Positions 12,465-25,500 of a stretch of 64,000 nucleotides of DNA are shown here, piece by piece (position 1 is the first letter of the stretch; each line of letters opens with the position of its first letter). The stretch is from positions 220,008,843-220,072,842 of the forward strand of contig NC_090989.1 of the NCBI RefSeq assembly GCF_041146395.1. The letters run 5' to 3'. This stretch comes from Eulemur rufifrons (taxonomy: Eukaryota; Chordata; Mammalia; Primates; Lemuridae). The notes below the pieces were generated by a model. It saw only the letters and a list, made by a program, of their open reading frames with translations, was not told the origin of the DNA and did no database searches. The position numbers and the translations under genes were made by a program.

Positions 12465-13135
12465 TCCTGCCCAGACACAGACTAGCAGACACAAAAACAG
12501 GCAGAGAGCACCTTTGAGAGGACAACTTTTATGTACCCACTCTTCACTTAGGAAGACTCACTCTGAGAAAAAGAAAAGCAGTTTCTGAAAGCCAGGAGCT
12601 ATTTGGCCAGTATAAGGCCTTGGGGCTGCCAGAAGCTGGCCTGCCATTCACAGCTAGGCCAGGGTGCTGACCCATGGAACATAACCAATGTCATAGAATG
12701 CCAAAATCAAACACAGCCACTTTGTGACTTTGATGGACCAAGGCAAAAACAAGAATCTTCTGTAATCACGTCTTAACGTGCAAAAACAAGGACATTGTCC
12801 AAATAGCAAAAGAGACCAAATGAGATGAGGAACCATTGCCTTTTAGTAATTACACCTTTAGCTGTGCTGCATTCTTCTCTATTGCCTAGAGAATCATAAT
12901 TAAGTTTCCTAATCAAAGAATTATCCTCATGTCCCGACAGCAGCAGTCAATCCAGGGCAAAAGCCCTGCTTCCTTCAAACTCTCCCCCAACTTATCAAAC
13001 ATAAATCTACACCCTCTAAGTCCTCTTTGTACACTTTTCTTCTAGGATGCCCTCAGGGATTCCCATAGCGCATGGTCTCCCTCACTGCAACAAGTCAATA
13101 AAAGCAATTATGTTCTACTACAAGGGTGTTCCTTG
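12465..13135 (+). mobile_element. Probable ERV LTR, family not assigned
   Basis: A roughly 650-bp GC-moderate block ends with an AATAAA-type signal ('caagtcaataaaagcaa' at about 13091) followed by 'gttctactacaagggtgttcc', the layout of an LTR R/U5 boundary. No primer-binding site or internal genes follow. It is inferred from layout only. Confidence 0.35.
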
Positions 13136-13602
13136 TTCCTGGAGATCTTGGCTGGAGAGATTTGACAAATCTATGCCATGAGCATTTGGGATCCAAAGGA
13201 AAGCAAGAAGAACACTCACCAGAAAACACAGACATTTGCAAAAGACCAATGGGTGACTTAGCTATCAGTAATAAAAATTCCTCCAAGCACGCAAAGGAAG
13301 AGTGATATGAAAAAAGGAAGAGAGAAACATCATCAGAAACAATTTATAAAGAGGGGACTTAAGAGTCCCAGGCCTCAATGGGATGTGAGGGGCTGGTGGA
13401 GGTGGGAGCCGGATAATCACCCATGTATTCACTTGTGTATTCAGTGTGTCAACAATAATTTAGAGTGCCAAATATGTGCTGGGCACTGGGTGCTGGGGAG
13501 GCAATGAGAAACAAAAGAAAAATACTATTCTTTCCTTCACAGTGCTACAGTTTAATGCTAGCAGGTGGAAGGAATGAAACTTAATCAAATAATTGCAGAA
13601 TT
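13136..13602. other. Intergenic flank of the full-length L1
   Basis: Pre-insertion host DNA. The 66-codon frame at 13307-13507 has no recognisable domain. Confidence 0.5.
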
Positions 13603-13612
13603 AAGAATTTCC
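13603..13612 (+). repeat. Target-site duplication, left copy (full-length L1)
   Basis: AAGAATTTCC, preceded by TT. It is repeated exactly at 19640-19649 after the poly(A). TT/AAGA fits the L1 endonuclease preference read from this strand. Confidence 0.85.
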
Positions 13613-14044
13613 GATTGTCGGGTTTCACAGCCTAAACCCTGCAGAGCGATTGGGTACCGGGCGGCTCCCTTCCCTAGTCCACGGACCCAACTAGGAGCTA
13701 AGCCTTTTTGTGAACACTGAGTGGTTCCCCAGTCACGAGAGAGTGGAGCGTGGACCTTGTGGACATTGGGGCGGGGCGGATCATCACCCGCGGAAACTGC
13801 AGCGGCTGGGGCGCTGGGCGAACGAGGGCGCCGCTCCCCTCCCCCATCCACTGTCTTTCTGGCAGAGAGAGACGGAAACCACCTCGGGAGAGGAAGAGGA
13901 GCAGCACTCCCAGCGGAGGTAGCAAAATCCTGAACAACACGCGAAGGGCTCCCCCCAGCGACAGAGGAGGCAGCTTACCTGGCGCTCACGGCGTGCCCCT
14001 ATCCAGACTAAAGCTGAAAGAAGGAATCTTAAGGATTCATCCAG
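13613..14044 (+). promoter_or_regulatory. L1 5' UTR with CpG-rich promoter region
   Basis: Much richer in CpG than anything nearby (GCGGGGCGG around 13769 and several CGCG/GGCGC motifs). This is the position where L1s carry their internal RNA polymerase II promoter. It is only about 430 bp, shorter than the roughly 900-bp human L1 5' UTR, so it is either a lineage feature or slightly 5'-truncated. Open frames on both strands here follow from the CpG-rich composition. An antisense 126-codon frame (13784-14164) is noted separately. Confidence 0.7.
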
Positions 14045-14938
14045 ATGGGAAGGGCTCAGCGAAAGAACTCTGGAAGTATAAAGAATCCAAGATGAAACCT
14101 CGTCCTCAAAGAGGATTACTAGTTCGCCACCAATTAACACAAACCAGATTCCAAATAGCAACATGTCACAGGAAGAATTTCAAACATGGATCATAAACAC
14201 GTTGAACATTATGCAAGAAAAAATGGATAATCAACATAAAGAAACCACAAAAAAGATCCAGGACTTGGAAGAAAAATTCACCAAAGAAATCGAAATACTG
14301 AAGAAAAATCAAACTGAAGTCCTGGAAATGAAGAATTTATTTAAGGAGCTGCAAAACACAGTGGAAAGTCTCAAGAGCAGGGTAGATCAAACAGAAGAAA
14401 GAATCTCAGAGATCGAAGATAACACTTTCCAATTAAATAAGACAGTCACAGAGTTAGAGCAAAGAAACATGAGAAAAAAACAGAGTCTACAAGAAATGTT
14501 AGATTATGTGAAGAAGCCTAACGTCAGAGCTATCGGCATTCCTGAGGGTGAAGAAGACAATAAGCAAGGGTTGAATAAACTATTTGAAGATATAATTGAG
14601 GAAAATTTCCCAGGCCTAGCCAAATCTCTAGATATACAGGTTCAAGAAGCTCAAAGAACCCCTGGGAGATTCATACCAAATAGGAAGACACCACGTCATA
14701 TAGTCATCAGACTGACCAAAATATCCACTAAAGAGGCCCTTCTTCAAGCTGTAAGGAGAAAGAAACAAGTAACATACAAAGGAAAGTCCATCTGAATCAC
14801 GCCAGATTTCTCAACTGAAACCTTACAAGCAAGAAGAGATTGGGGCCCCATTCTCACTCTTCTGAAACAGAATAATGCCCAGCCTAGAATCCTGTACCCA
14901 GCTAAGCTCAGTTTTATATATGAAGGTGAAATTAAGAC

Positions 14939-14946
14939 ATTCTCAG
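14939..14946 (+). repeat. Target-site duplication of nested Alu, left copy
   Basis: ATTCTCAG is repeated at 15290-15297 immediately after the Alu poly(A). The first A of the right copy is ambiguous with the tail. Confidence 0.75.
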
Positions 14947-15292
<346 letters not shown>

Positions 15293-15438
15293 CTCAGATA
15301 AACAAAAACTCAGGGAATTCACCAAGACAAGATCAGCTCTCCAAGAAGTACTCAAAACAGAGTTACACATGGTCCAGCACAAGAAGGACCCTTGAATGTA
15401 ACACTAAAAGAGATAAATATAAAAACCCAGTTATCATA

Positions 15439-18400
15439 ATGGCTCAAGAGAGAAAACAGATCAATGAAATTCAACCCAACTTGAGGAAAAGCAATCTGTC
15501 TCACTTATCAGTTCTCTCATTAAATGTGAATGGATTGAATTCCCCACTCAAGAGACATAGACTGGCCCAATGGATAAAAAAATATAAGCCAAGTATCTGC
15601 TGTCTTCAGGAAACTCATCTAACCTGCAAGGATGCATTTAGACTGAAAATAAAAGGGTGGAAATCAATATTCCAAGCAAATGGAACCCAAAAGAAAGCTG
15701 GCGTGATGGTTCTAATCTCCAATAACGTAGTTTTTAAACCAACAAAAGTAAAGAAAGACAAAGATGGTTACTCTATACTGGTGAAGGGTACAATTCAACA
15801 AGAAGACATAACTATACTTAATATATATGCACCCAACCTAGGTGCACCCAGATTCATAAAGCAAACCCTACCTGATCTGAACCAAATGATAGATAACAAC
15901 ACTTTAGTAGCCAGAGATTTTAACACGCTGCTGACAGTTCAGGACAGATCCTCCAAACAAAAAATAAACAAAGAAATAGTGGACTTAAATAGAATGCTAG
16001 ATCAAATGGGCCTGACTGACATCTACAGGACATTCTACCCAAAAACCACTGAATATACTTTCTTCTCATCAGCTCATGGGACATTCTCCAAGATTGACCA
16101 TACCTTAGGACATAAATCGTGTCTTAAAAAATTTAAAAATATAGAAATTATACCATGCATCTTCTCAGATCACAGTGGAATAAAAGTAACAATGAACCCT
16201 AACAGAAATCCTCACTTCTACTCAAAGTCATGGAAGCTAAATAACCTTCTCCAGGACAATCATTATATAAATGAAGAAATCAAGTCGGAAATGAAAAGAT
16301 TCTTTGAATTAAACGACAAAGGAGATACAACGTATCAAAATCTGTGGGACACAGCTAAAGCAGTCCTGAGAGGAAAATTTATTTCCATAAATGCTTATAC
16401 CAAAAAGACAGAAAGCTTACAAATAGACAATCTAATGAATAGACTCAAAGAGCTGGAGAAGGAAGAACAGACCGATCCCAAACCCAGCAGAAGGAAAGAA
16501 ATTATTAAGATTAAATCAGAGCTAAATGAAAAGGACAACAATCAAACCATAAGGGAGATTAATAAAACCAAAAGTTGGTTCTTTGAAAAAATAAACAAAA
16601 TTGACACACCTCTGGCTAGACTAACCAAGAGTAGAAAAGAAAAATTTCTTATAACCTCCATCAGGAACACGAAAGGAGTAATCACGACTGATGCCACAGA
16701 GATACATGATACCATATATAAATTCTACAAAAATCTTTCTGCACACAAATTAGAAAACCTGGAGGAAATGGACAAATTATGAGAAACACACAGCCTTCCC
16801 AAGCTCAACCAGGAAGAAATAGAATTCCTAAATAGACCGATATCTAGATCTGAAATCGAAACAGCAATTAAAAAACCTTCCCAAAAAGAAAAGCCTTGGA
16901 CCAGATGGGTTCACACCTGAATTCTACCATACCTACAAAGAAGAACTGGTGCCCATCCTACATAATCTATTCTCCAATATAGAGAAGGATGGGATTCTCC
17001 CCAACACTTTTTACCAAGCCAACATAATCCTGATACCAAAACCAGGAAAGGATGCAACTAAAACAGAGAACTATAGACCAATTTCTCTTATAAATATAGA
17101 TGCAAAAATTCTCAATAAAATTCTAGCAAATCAAATCCAAGTGCTTATCAAAAAAATAATCCATCACGACCAAGTAGGCTTCATCCCAGAGATGCAGGGA
17201 TGGTTTAACATATGCAAATCTATAAATGTAATTCATCACATAAATAGAAGCAAAAATAAAGATCATATGATCCTCTCAATAGATGCAGAAAAAGTATTCG
17301 ACAAAATTCAACACCCTTTTATATAAGAACACTTAGCAAAATAAGCATAGACGGGGCCTATCTAAAAATGATACAAGCCATATATGACAAACCTACAGCC
17401 AACATCATACTAAATGGGGAAAAACTGAAAGCATTCCCACTTCAAACTGGAACCAGACAAGGCTGCCCACTGTCCCCATTACTTTTCAACATAGTATTGG
17501 AAGTCCTTGCAAGAGCTATCAGGCAAGAGAGCAGAATCAAGGGAGTCCAAATAGGGACAGAAGAGATCAAACTCTCACTCTTTGCTGATGATATGTTGTT
17601 ATATCTAGAAAACCCCAAGGTTTCAACCAAGAGACTCCTGGAATTGATTAATGAATTCAGCAAAGTCTCAGGATACAAAATCAATACACACAAATCAGAG
17701 GCATTCATATACGCCAATAACAGCCAAACGGAGAACCAAATTAAGGACTCAATACCCTTCAAAATAGCAACAAAGAAAATAAAATACCTAGGAATATATT
17801 TAACTAAGGAGGTAAAGGACCTCTATAGGGAGAACTAGGAAACTCTGAGGAAGGAAATTGCAGAACATGTAAATAGGTGGAAAACCATACCATGTTCATG
17901 GATCGGTAGAATCAACATTGTTAAAATGTCTATACTGCCCAAAGTTATCTATAGATTCAATGCAATCCCTATTAAATTACCAACATCTTTTTTCACAGAC
18001 ATAGAAAAAATAATTTTATGCTTTGTATGGAACCAGAGAAGACCCCGTTCAGCAAAAGCAATCTTAAACAACAAAAACAAAATGGGAGGTATTAATTTGC
18101 CAGACTTCAAACTTTACTACAAGGCTGTGGTTCTTAAAACAGCCTGGTACTGGCACAAGTGCAGGGACACAGACCAGTGGAACAGAACAGAAAATCCAAA
18201 TATAAAACCATCCTCATATAGCCATCTAATTTTTGACAAAGCAGACAAAAACATACTCTGGGGAAAAGATTCTTTATTTAATAAATGGTGCTGGGAAAAC
18301 TGGATATCCACATGTAGAAGACTAAAACAGGACACACAGCTCTCACCCCTCACAAAAATCAAATCACGGTGGTTAACAGACTTAAACCTTAGGTCAGAAA

Positions 18401-19317
18401 CTATTAGAATCCTAGAAGAAAATGTAGGAAAGACTCCTACAGACATTAGCCTAGGCAAAGAATTTATGAAGAAAACCCCTAAGGCAATCACAGCAGCAAC
18501 AAAAATAAATAAATGGGACCTGATCAAATTAAAAAGCTTCTGCACAGCCAAAGAAACAGTCACGAGAGTAAACAGACAACCTACAGAATGGGAAAAAATT
18601 TTTGCATACTACACATCAGATAAAGGACTGATAACAAGAATCTATTTAGAACTCAGGAAAATCAGTAAGAAAAAATTGAACAACCCTATCAAAAAGTGGG
18701 CAAAGGACATGAATAGAAATTTTTCAAAAGAAGATATAAAAATGGCTAACAAACATATGAAAAAGTGTTCAACATCTCTAATCATCAGGGAAATGAAAAT
18801 CAAAACCACAATGAGCTATCACTTAACTCCAGTGAGAATGGCCTTTATCAAAAAGTCCCAAAACTATACATGTTGGCATGGGTGTGGAGAGATAGGTACA
18901 CTCATACACTGCTGATAGGACTGTAAACTAGTGCAGCCCCTGTGGAAAGCAATGTGGAGATACCTTAAACAGATTCAAGTAGACCTACCATTCGATCCAG
19001 CAATCCCATTATTGGGCATCTACCCAGAAGAACAAAAGTCATTCTATAAAAAAGACATCTGCACCCGAATGTTTATAGCAGCACAATTCACAATCGCAAA
19101 GATGTGGAAACAACCCAAATGCCCATCGATTCATGAATGGATTAGCAAAATGTGGTATATGTATACCATGGAATATTACTCAGCTATTAGAAATAATGGC
19201 GATATGGCATCTCTTTGGTTCTCTTGGAGAGAGCTGGAACCCATTCTATTAAGTGAAGTATCCCAAGAATGGAAAAACAAGCACCACATGTACTCACCAG
19301 CAAACTGGTTTCCCTGA
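15439..19317 (+). pseudogene. L1 ORF2 (endonuclease and reverse transcriptase), broken
   Basis: ORF2p nicks target DNA and reverse-transcribes L1 RNA. It starts at ATG 15439, 43 bp after ORF1. The apurinic-endonuclease-like domain shows LNVNGLNS (residue 28 on), QETH (57-60) and SDHSG (243-247). The usual GDFN is RDFN at 159-162, from a GGA to AGA-type change at 15913. Frame breaks: TGA at 16780, a one-base shift near 16870, a second near 17322, TAG at 17836, and TGA-TAG at 18913-18918. The RT domain spans the pieces 16949-17326 ([14 protein letters not shown]) and 17368-17838, with the catalytic FADD in [11 protein letters not shown]. The C-terminal piece ends at TGA 19315-19317 after YSPANWFP. 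An intact copy would be of ordinary ORF2 size. It is clearly inactive. Confidence 0.95.
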
Positions 19318-19639
19318 GTGCACATTTGGGAATAACACCAATTGGGTATCGGACAGAGGTCGGGGCTGGGTGGAAGGGATGGGTGTATACCTACTTGATG
19401 AGTGCGATGCGCACTGCCTGGGGAATGGACACGATTGAAGTTCTGACTGGGGGGGACGGGGTGGGGGGAGGGGAGGAGTGCACACCTACATGATGAGAGT
19501 GATGTGAACTGTCTAGGGAATGGACACAACTAAAGCTCAGACTCGGGGGGATGGGGAGGCATGGGCAATGTATATAGCTTGATCTTTTGTACCCCCTTAA
19601 TGAGCTGAAAAACAAACAAAAAATAAAAAAAAAAAAAAA
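19318..19639 (+). other. L1 3' UTR with two-copy 95-bp repeat, G-rich tract and poly(A)
   Basis: The segment from 19388 and that from 19483 are imperfect tandem copies (period 95). Each contains a 'gatgagngngatg' start, 'ggaatggacac' and a downstream G-run. The G-rich part at 19448-19476 has at least four runs of four or more G on the sense strand, as in many mammalian L1 3' UTRs. The poly(A) is at about 19623-19639. Confidence 0.85.
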
Positions 19640-19649
19640 AAGAATTTCC
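19640..19649 (+). repeat. Target-site duplication, right copy (full-length L1)
   Basis: AAGAATTTCC directly after the L1 poly(A), identical to 13603-13612. The leading A is ambiguous with the tail. Confidence 0.85.
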
Positions 19650-19893
19650 ACTGTGACTGATGCTCTGAAGGAAATGTCCATAAGGCTGCAAGGGAATATA
19701 CTGAGGAAGTAATGAGACAAATGAAGAACATCAAAGAGAAGACCATCTGTGACGACCCTCCCTATGGTGGGAAAGAGTAAGATGGGTGGAAAAGCATGAA
19801 GTAGGAGTCATAGGAATGGCATTGGCAGTGGCAGTGGGGATATTCTGTAGAAGAGTGTGGAAAGGTAAGTAAGGCTATGACATGCAGAGTATT

Positions 19894-20125
19894 ATAGGTT
19901 AGGGTTGTCGAACTACAGCCCATAAGTCAAAGCTAGCCCATCACAGGCATTTGTCTATAAAGTTTTATTGGAACAGAGCCACTTATTTGTTTACATCGTG
20001 CCTATGGCTGCTTTTTTATTACCATAGCTGTATTGAATAGTTCCAGCAGAGACCATATGGCTCACAAATCCTAACATATTGGCCATCTTCAGAGACTATG
20101 TGTGCTGACCTCTGTTTTAGGCTAT
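19894..20125 (+). mobile_element. hAT-type non-autonomous DNA transposon (MER/Charlie-like)
   Basis: Landmarks: 'agggttgtcgaactacagccc' at the left, 'aaagttttattggaacagagccac', 'ttgtttacatcgtgcctatggctgc', 'gagaccatatggc', and 'tgctgacctctg' at the right. The two ends are inverted complements of each other with mismatches. This is a well-known mammalian hAT family, though I cannot fix the exact name. Confidence 0.75.
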
Positions 20126-20273
20126 ATTAGGAATTTTTTCTTCATTGTAAGAGTAATGGAATGCCATCAGTGGTGTGGAAGATGCTTTTGGCTATGATAT
20201 GGTGAAATTATTGAACAATGTCCAGAGCAATGATGAGGCAATGAAGCCATAGTTCACATGAGAGATGAAGGTG

Positions 20274-22325
20274 TTTTAGGTGATATCTCATTGTGGTTTT
20301 GATCTGCATTTTCATAATTATTAGTGATGCTGAGCATTTTTTCATGTGATTATTGGCCACTTGTATATCTTCTTTGGGGAAATGTATATTCAAGTCTTCT
20401 GCCCCCTTTTTAAATGAGTTGCTGGGTTTTTTGTTGTTAATTTGTAGGAGCTCTTTATATATTCTGGATATTAACCCCTTATCAGATATATGATTGGTAA
20501 ATATTTTCTCCCATTTTGTACGTTACATTTTTACTCTGTGGATAATGTCCTTTGATACACCAAAGTTGTTAACATTGACGTAGTCTAAATTATGTATGTT
20601 TTCTTCTGTACTCTGAGATTTCGGTGTGATAGGCAAGAAATCATTGCCAAATCTAGTCTAATGAAGTTTTATCCCTATGTTTGCTTCTAAGAATTTTATA
20701 GTTTTATCTTACTTTAGATTCTTTGATCCTTTTTGAGTTACTTTTTTTGTATATGGTGTAAAGTAAGGGTCCAAAGTCATTCTTTTGCATGTGGATATCT
20801 GGTTTTCCCAGCACTATGTGTTGAAAAAAGCATCCCTTCCCCAAGGAATGGTCTTGGCACCTTTGTCTAAAATCTTCTTACTATATATGCAAGGGTTTAT
20901 TTCTGGAATCTCTGTTCTATTCCATTGGTGTATATGTCTCTCTTATGCCAATACCATACTGCTTTGATTACTGTAGTTTTGTAATAGCTTGAAAAAGCAA
21001 GAAGTGTGAGATCTTCTACTTTGTTCTCTTTTTTTAAGACTGCTTTGTCTGTTTAGGTTCCTTCAAATCCCAAATGAATTTCAGGATGGATTTTTATATT
21101 TCTATAAATAATGCTTTTGGGATTTTGATAGAGATTGCATTAAATCTGTAGATCACTTTGGGTTATTGACAGCTTAGTAATAAATCATCTAACCTATGAA
21201 CATAGGTTGTCTTTCCATTTATTTATGTCCTATTTAATTTTTTTCTGCAACATTGTGGTGATCAGTAAACCAGTCTTTCACCTAATAGGTTACGGTTTCT
21301 CCCAAGTATTTTGTTCTTTTCTATCCTATTGTAAATGGAATATTTTAGAAATTCTCTTTTCAGTTTGTTTTTTGTTAGTGTTTAATAATACAACTGATTT
21401 TTGCATCCTACAGCTGAGCTTATTTCATTTATTAGTTCTAACACGTTTTTGTTTTGTTTGTTTTTGCTGTGGAAACTTTACGGTTTGCTACCTTGAAAAT
21501 CATATCCTTTGTCAATAGAGTTAATTTTATTTCTTCTTTTCCAATATGGATGCTTTTATATCTTTTTTATGCCTAATTGCTCTGGATATAATTTCCAGTA
21601 TTATGTTAAAGACAAGTGGCAAAAGTGGACATCCTTGATTAGTTCTTGATCTTGGAGGAAAAGCTTTCAGTCTTTCACCAGTGGGAATGATGTTAGCACT
21701 GGGATTTTTTATATGACTTCCTTCTGTTTTTAGTTTTTTGAGTGTTTTTAGTATGAAAGGGTGTTGAATATTGTCAAATGCATTTTATGTATCAATTGAG
21801 ATGCTCGTGTGGTTTTTGTCCTTCCTTGCATTAATGTGGTGAATCACATTGATTAATCTTTGTGTGTCGAATCATCCTTACATTCGGAGGGTAAATCCTA
21901 ATTAGTCATGGTGTATAATCCTTTTAATGTGCCATTGAATTCAGTTTGCTAATAATTTTGTTGAGGATTTCTACATGAATATTAATCAGGAATATCAGTC
22001 TATAGTTTTCTTGTAGTTTCTTTGTCTGGCTTTGCTATCAGAATAATGCTGGCCTCATGGAATGGATTGGGAAGTATTCCCTCCTCTTAAGTTTTTGGAA
22101 GAGTTTGGGGAAGATTGGTGTTCAATTCTTCTTTAAACGTTTGGTAGAATGCACCTGTGAAGCTATCTAGTCCTGGGTTTTCTTTGTTGGGAGATTTTGA
22201 TTATTCCGTCTCCTTCTTGGTTATAGGTATGTTCAGATTTTCTGTCTTCATGCTCCATTCTTAATAGGTTTCATGTTTCTAGGAATTTATCCATTTCATT
22301 TAGATTAATTAATTTTTTGGCATAC
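20274..22325 (-). mobile_element. Old L1, antisense ORF2 region
   Basis: Read on the minus strand, this is the C-terminal two-thirds of L1 ORF2. Plus-strand landmarks are 'ggagctctttatatattctgg', 'ttggcacctttgtctaaaat' and 'gatttttgcatcctac'; the right end reaches the RT N-terminal side. Every frame is broken. It ends abruptly at a different sequence near 22326. Confidence 0.85.
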
Positions 22326-22545
22326 AAAACACACATATTCTTTTGCAGAACTTTTTTTGTCACAATTGTGACTTTTATTTTTGAAATTCTGAGCTCTTTC
22401 TTATCCAATTCCTTGTTGTGCCTCATGGCCAGGCCAATGGCTCTTTCCCCTGCCTGGCCCCTTGGGACTTCCCCCACCAGTGGGCCATACCACAATCCCA
22501 GGAACCAGGCCACAACCTGAGCTACTATGGCCAATGTCATGAAGA
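22326..22545 (-). other. Unrecognised segment with open frame fused to L1
   Basis: The minus-strand frame 22271-22540 (89 codons) starts with a hydrophobic stretch (AIVAQVVAWFLGLWYGP), continues into a basic region with RHNKELDKKEL, and runs into antisense L1 ORF2 for its last dozen residues. The composition is GC-richer than both flanks. It may be a fragment of a processed pseudogene joined to the L1, but I recognise no parent gene. Confidence 0.35.
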
Positions 22546-25500
22546 TGTTTTAGAATAGGGTTTTGCTGATGAAGATAGAGAAAAGTGGCTGATGCGAGGT
22601 GTTTAGGAGGTAAATTAATAATATTTGGTGAGGAATTGGATATATGAAATGAAGGAAAAAAGAGGTCAGGGACAATTTGTGGTTTCTGGCTTGTACAACT
22701 AGAAAGAAGGTAATGAAATTCCCTGAGGTGGGTATGATTAAAGAAGGACCAGAATTTTGCTTATTGACTGTTACCCAAGGAAGGAGATTATGAGATAAGT
22801 TTGGATGTGTCAATTTTGAGGTCACTTTGAGATGCCTAAGAGAAGATACAAATTAGACACTTGGATGTACAGTTCTGGAGCTTAAAGAAGAAATCTAATT
22901 ATATACATATCTTCTATGTATTTAAAAAATTAGAATTAATTCTAAGAAATAAACAAAGATCAAAGTCCAAAATCAGCATTATTCTGAAAATATTGTATTG
23001 GAGTACCTAGCAGTACCTCCTCTTACTGAGATTTGATGTCCGCAGCCTAAGGTGGACAAACTAGAGAATGGCAAACACCCTCTACAGCCAGATACCAAAT
23101 GGACACAGAAGAACTGGAGGAGGAAAGTATGCTCCATTTGAGGACAGACTACTCCAGGAGGAAAATAAATGAATAAAATGCAGAGCCATTTGTGGATAAG
23201 AACTTTAACACCAATTATCCCCCCCAATAAAGAAACCTAGAAGAGGTGAATGCCAGATTCCCACGGAACTGACCAATCAGATAAGCTGTTTCTTCATCCA
23301 AAGGAGAAATGGCCAGGCAGAAAGAAGGACCAGAAGTGTTTGTTCTAATACTTTTCTGTGTTGGGGAGTACAGATTGAAGTACCGTTTCTTTGATAGCAA
23401 TGTGAGGCATGGGGGTAAAGTGGGGTGGAGTGGACAAAAGTTCTCTTTTAATAAAATATTTCAAAATCATATAAAGAACAGAACAGGAATTTGTGCTCAA
23501 AATTATTTTATTATATTCTAATTTTAGAAAAGGGAAACTATGGAGCTATGTTTAAATAAAAGAAAATAATGAATATAATTATATTTTAATGAGCAAACTG
23601 ATAGGGAATTAGCGTAAATAAGGAGATACTAGTGAGAAGTTTACATAAGCTGCCTAGAATTAGCTTCCCAGGGTTTTGCCATTCTCATGGGCCAAGTGTT
23701 AATGGAAAGAAAAAACGTTCTGAATCTGAACTTCCTGAACAATAATAAAGCCTAAATGCCTTTATCTCTTCAAGATATTTACTGTGGTGAATGGAATTTT
23801 TAATACAGTTGATGTACAAAGAAGTATCTCATGAGAATTTTTAATTTAATCCTACAAAACAGGTCCATTCTTTGTTAGCCATTATTTGATGCAGAACTAC
23901 AATTAGAACAAATTTTGAGCTTTTATTACTATGCTGGTTAATCACTGATTGACCATATTTTCAGTGGAAAAATAATGGATGTCTTGTTGTTAGCAAGTTC
24001 AATAGCCTTTCAGAAAAGTAACATTTTTTCCCATAGTAATGCTAATGGAGAATTTCCTTTTATAATTTTATATTTTTGCCTTTTAATTGTTTGTATGCTC
24101 AAAAGTTATGCATGTTTGTTGTTAAAACTCAAATGTTATGGGAGTAGATGTAGCACCATTTTGTATTAATCCTTCGCATAATATTGGCAGATTTCTGAAA
24201 GAACTATTTTAGCTGTAGGCTCAAATTATTGGCTCATTTTTATATTAAGATCACAAGGGAGATAATGGAGCTTAATAAAAGACCACTGGACCAGAAAGAT
24301 CCCCTGAACTAACTCAGCTTGTCATTTAACCTCTGATTTAATGTCCCTATTTGTAAATTGGAAGATATTAGCCCAGATTATTTCTATTAAGAATATTCCT
24401 GCTAGCTGTGAAATTGTATGTGTGTACAACATTGGAACTCCTATTTTTCATCCAGAACATTTCCTATATAACAAGTATTAAATACCTGTCTGCACTCAAC
24501 ACTACAGGCAAACTGAAGGACAAGAGTAGATAGATGTTACTTGCTGTGCTTGTCAGATATTCATTGAAAAATAAATTTTTTGGTTTTCCTTTTAATTATT
24601 ATTTCTAATAATAAATATTTTTTTAAAAATGCTGGTGCCATTTTAGATATCCACTTCTTTAAAAGAAGATTAACAATCTGAGTAGAAATTAAACTATTTG
24701 TGGTTAGAGGATGGAATCAAGAAAACTAAAATAAAATTTTATTTTTAAAGTGAAGAAGGAATTTGCCTTTAGTTATGGGAAATACATGCAGAAGAAAAGA
24801 TAAACACCAAAAAATTCTTGGAAACAAGTATGGGGAGAACCAAACAATGAGGTAGCAATTGTAGGAGAGGAGAATTATTGAGTCATTCTGGTTCCTGGAA
24901 AAGAGCTGCTGCTCTCCCTTGTGGCAAGTGTTGAAAAGCTGACATCCTAGTAAAGGAAAGCATTTCATCCCAGCACAAAAAGATACAAAATCTGCTTGGA
25001 TTATGGTGACACACTGCTTCCAAGGGGGCAAATAAAAAGCACATGTGGACAATTCTAATGATGATTCTGTGCCTCGCACAGGCTGAATGTCACCAAGAGA
25101 AAAGGGCAGATGATGTTAGTTTGTTGGTAGGTAGAGCCACAAAGGTTGACTGGTTAACTCAAAAAACTAGTCAACACAATCTAACATACATGTTTGTATG
25201 TCAATCATTTCATAAGGTTGAGCAGAGTCAGTAGTGAGAACAATAACAAGTGATAAAAGACATTTGTCTTTCAACAGAAAATATAAAATATAGCCTCGGA
25301 GAAGGTTAGTTACAAGGTAGTAGATTCTGTGCAATCCTGGATGACCTAGATCAGGGAGAATGTTGCTGTTAGATAAGAAGCCCCAAAGGAGAGGGGCTTT
25401 TGCACTGACACCTGAAAGTTGTGGGTATTTCAAATAAGTGTAGATCAATCAATCGAGCAGAAAAGCACAAAAACAGAAAGATAATGAATAGTGCTAGAGT

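Noticed and set aside
15439..19317. An active L1 reverse transcriptase
   Set aside because: ORF2 has at least four stop codons and two frame changes, and ORF1 is broken by a frameshift, a nonsense codon and an Alu.
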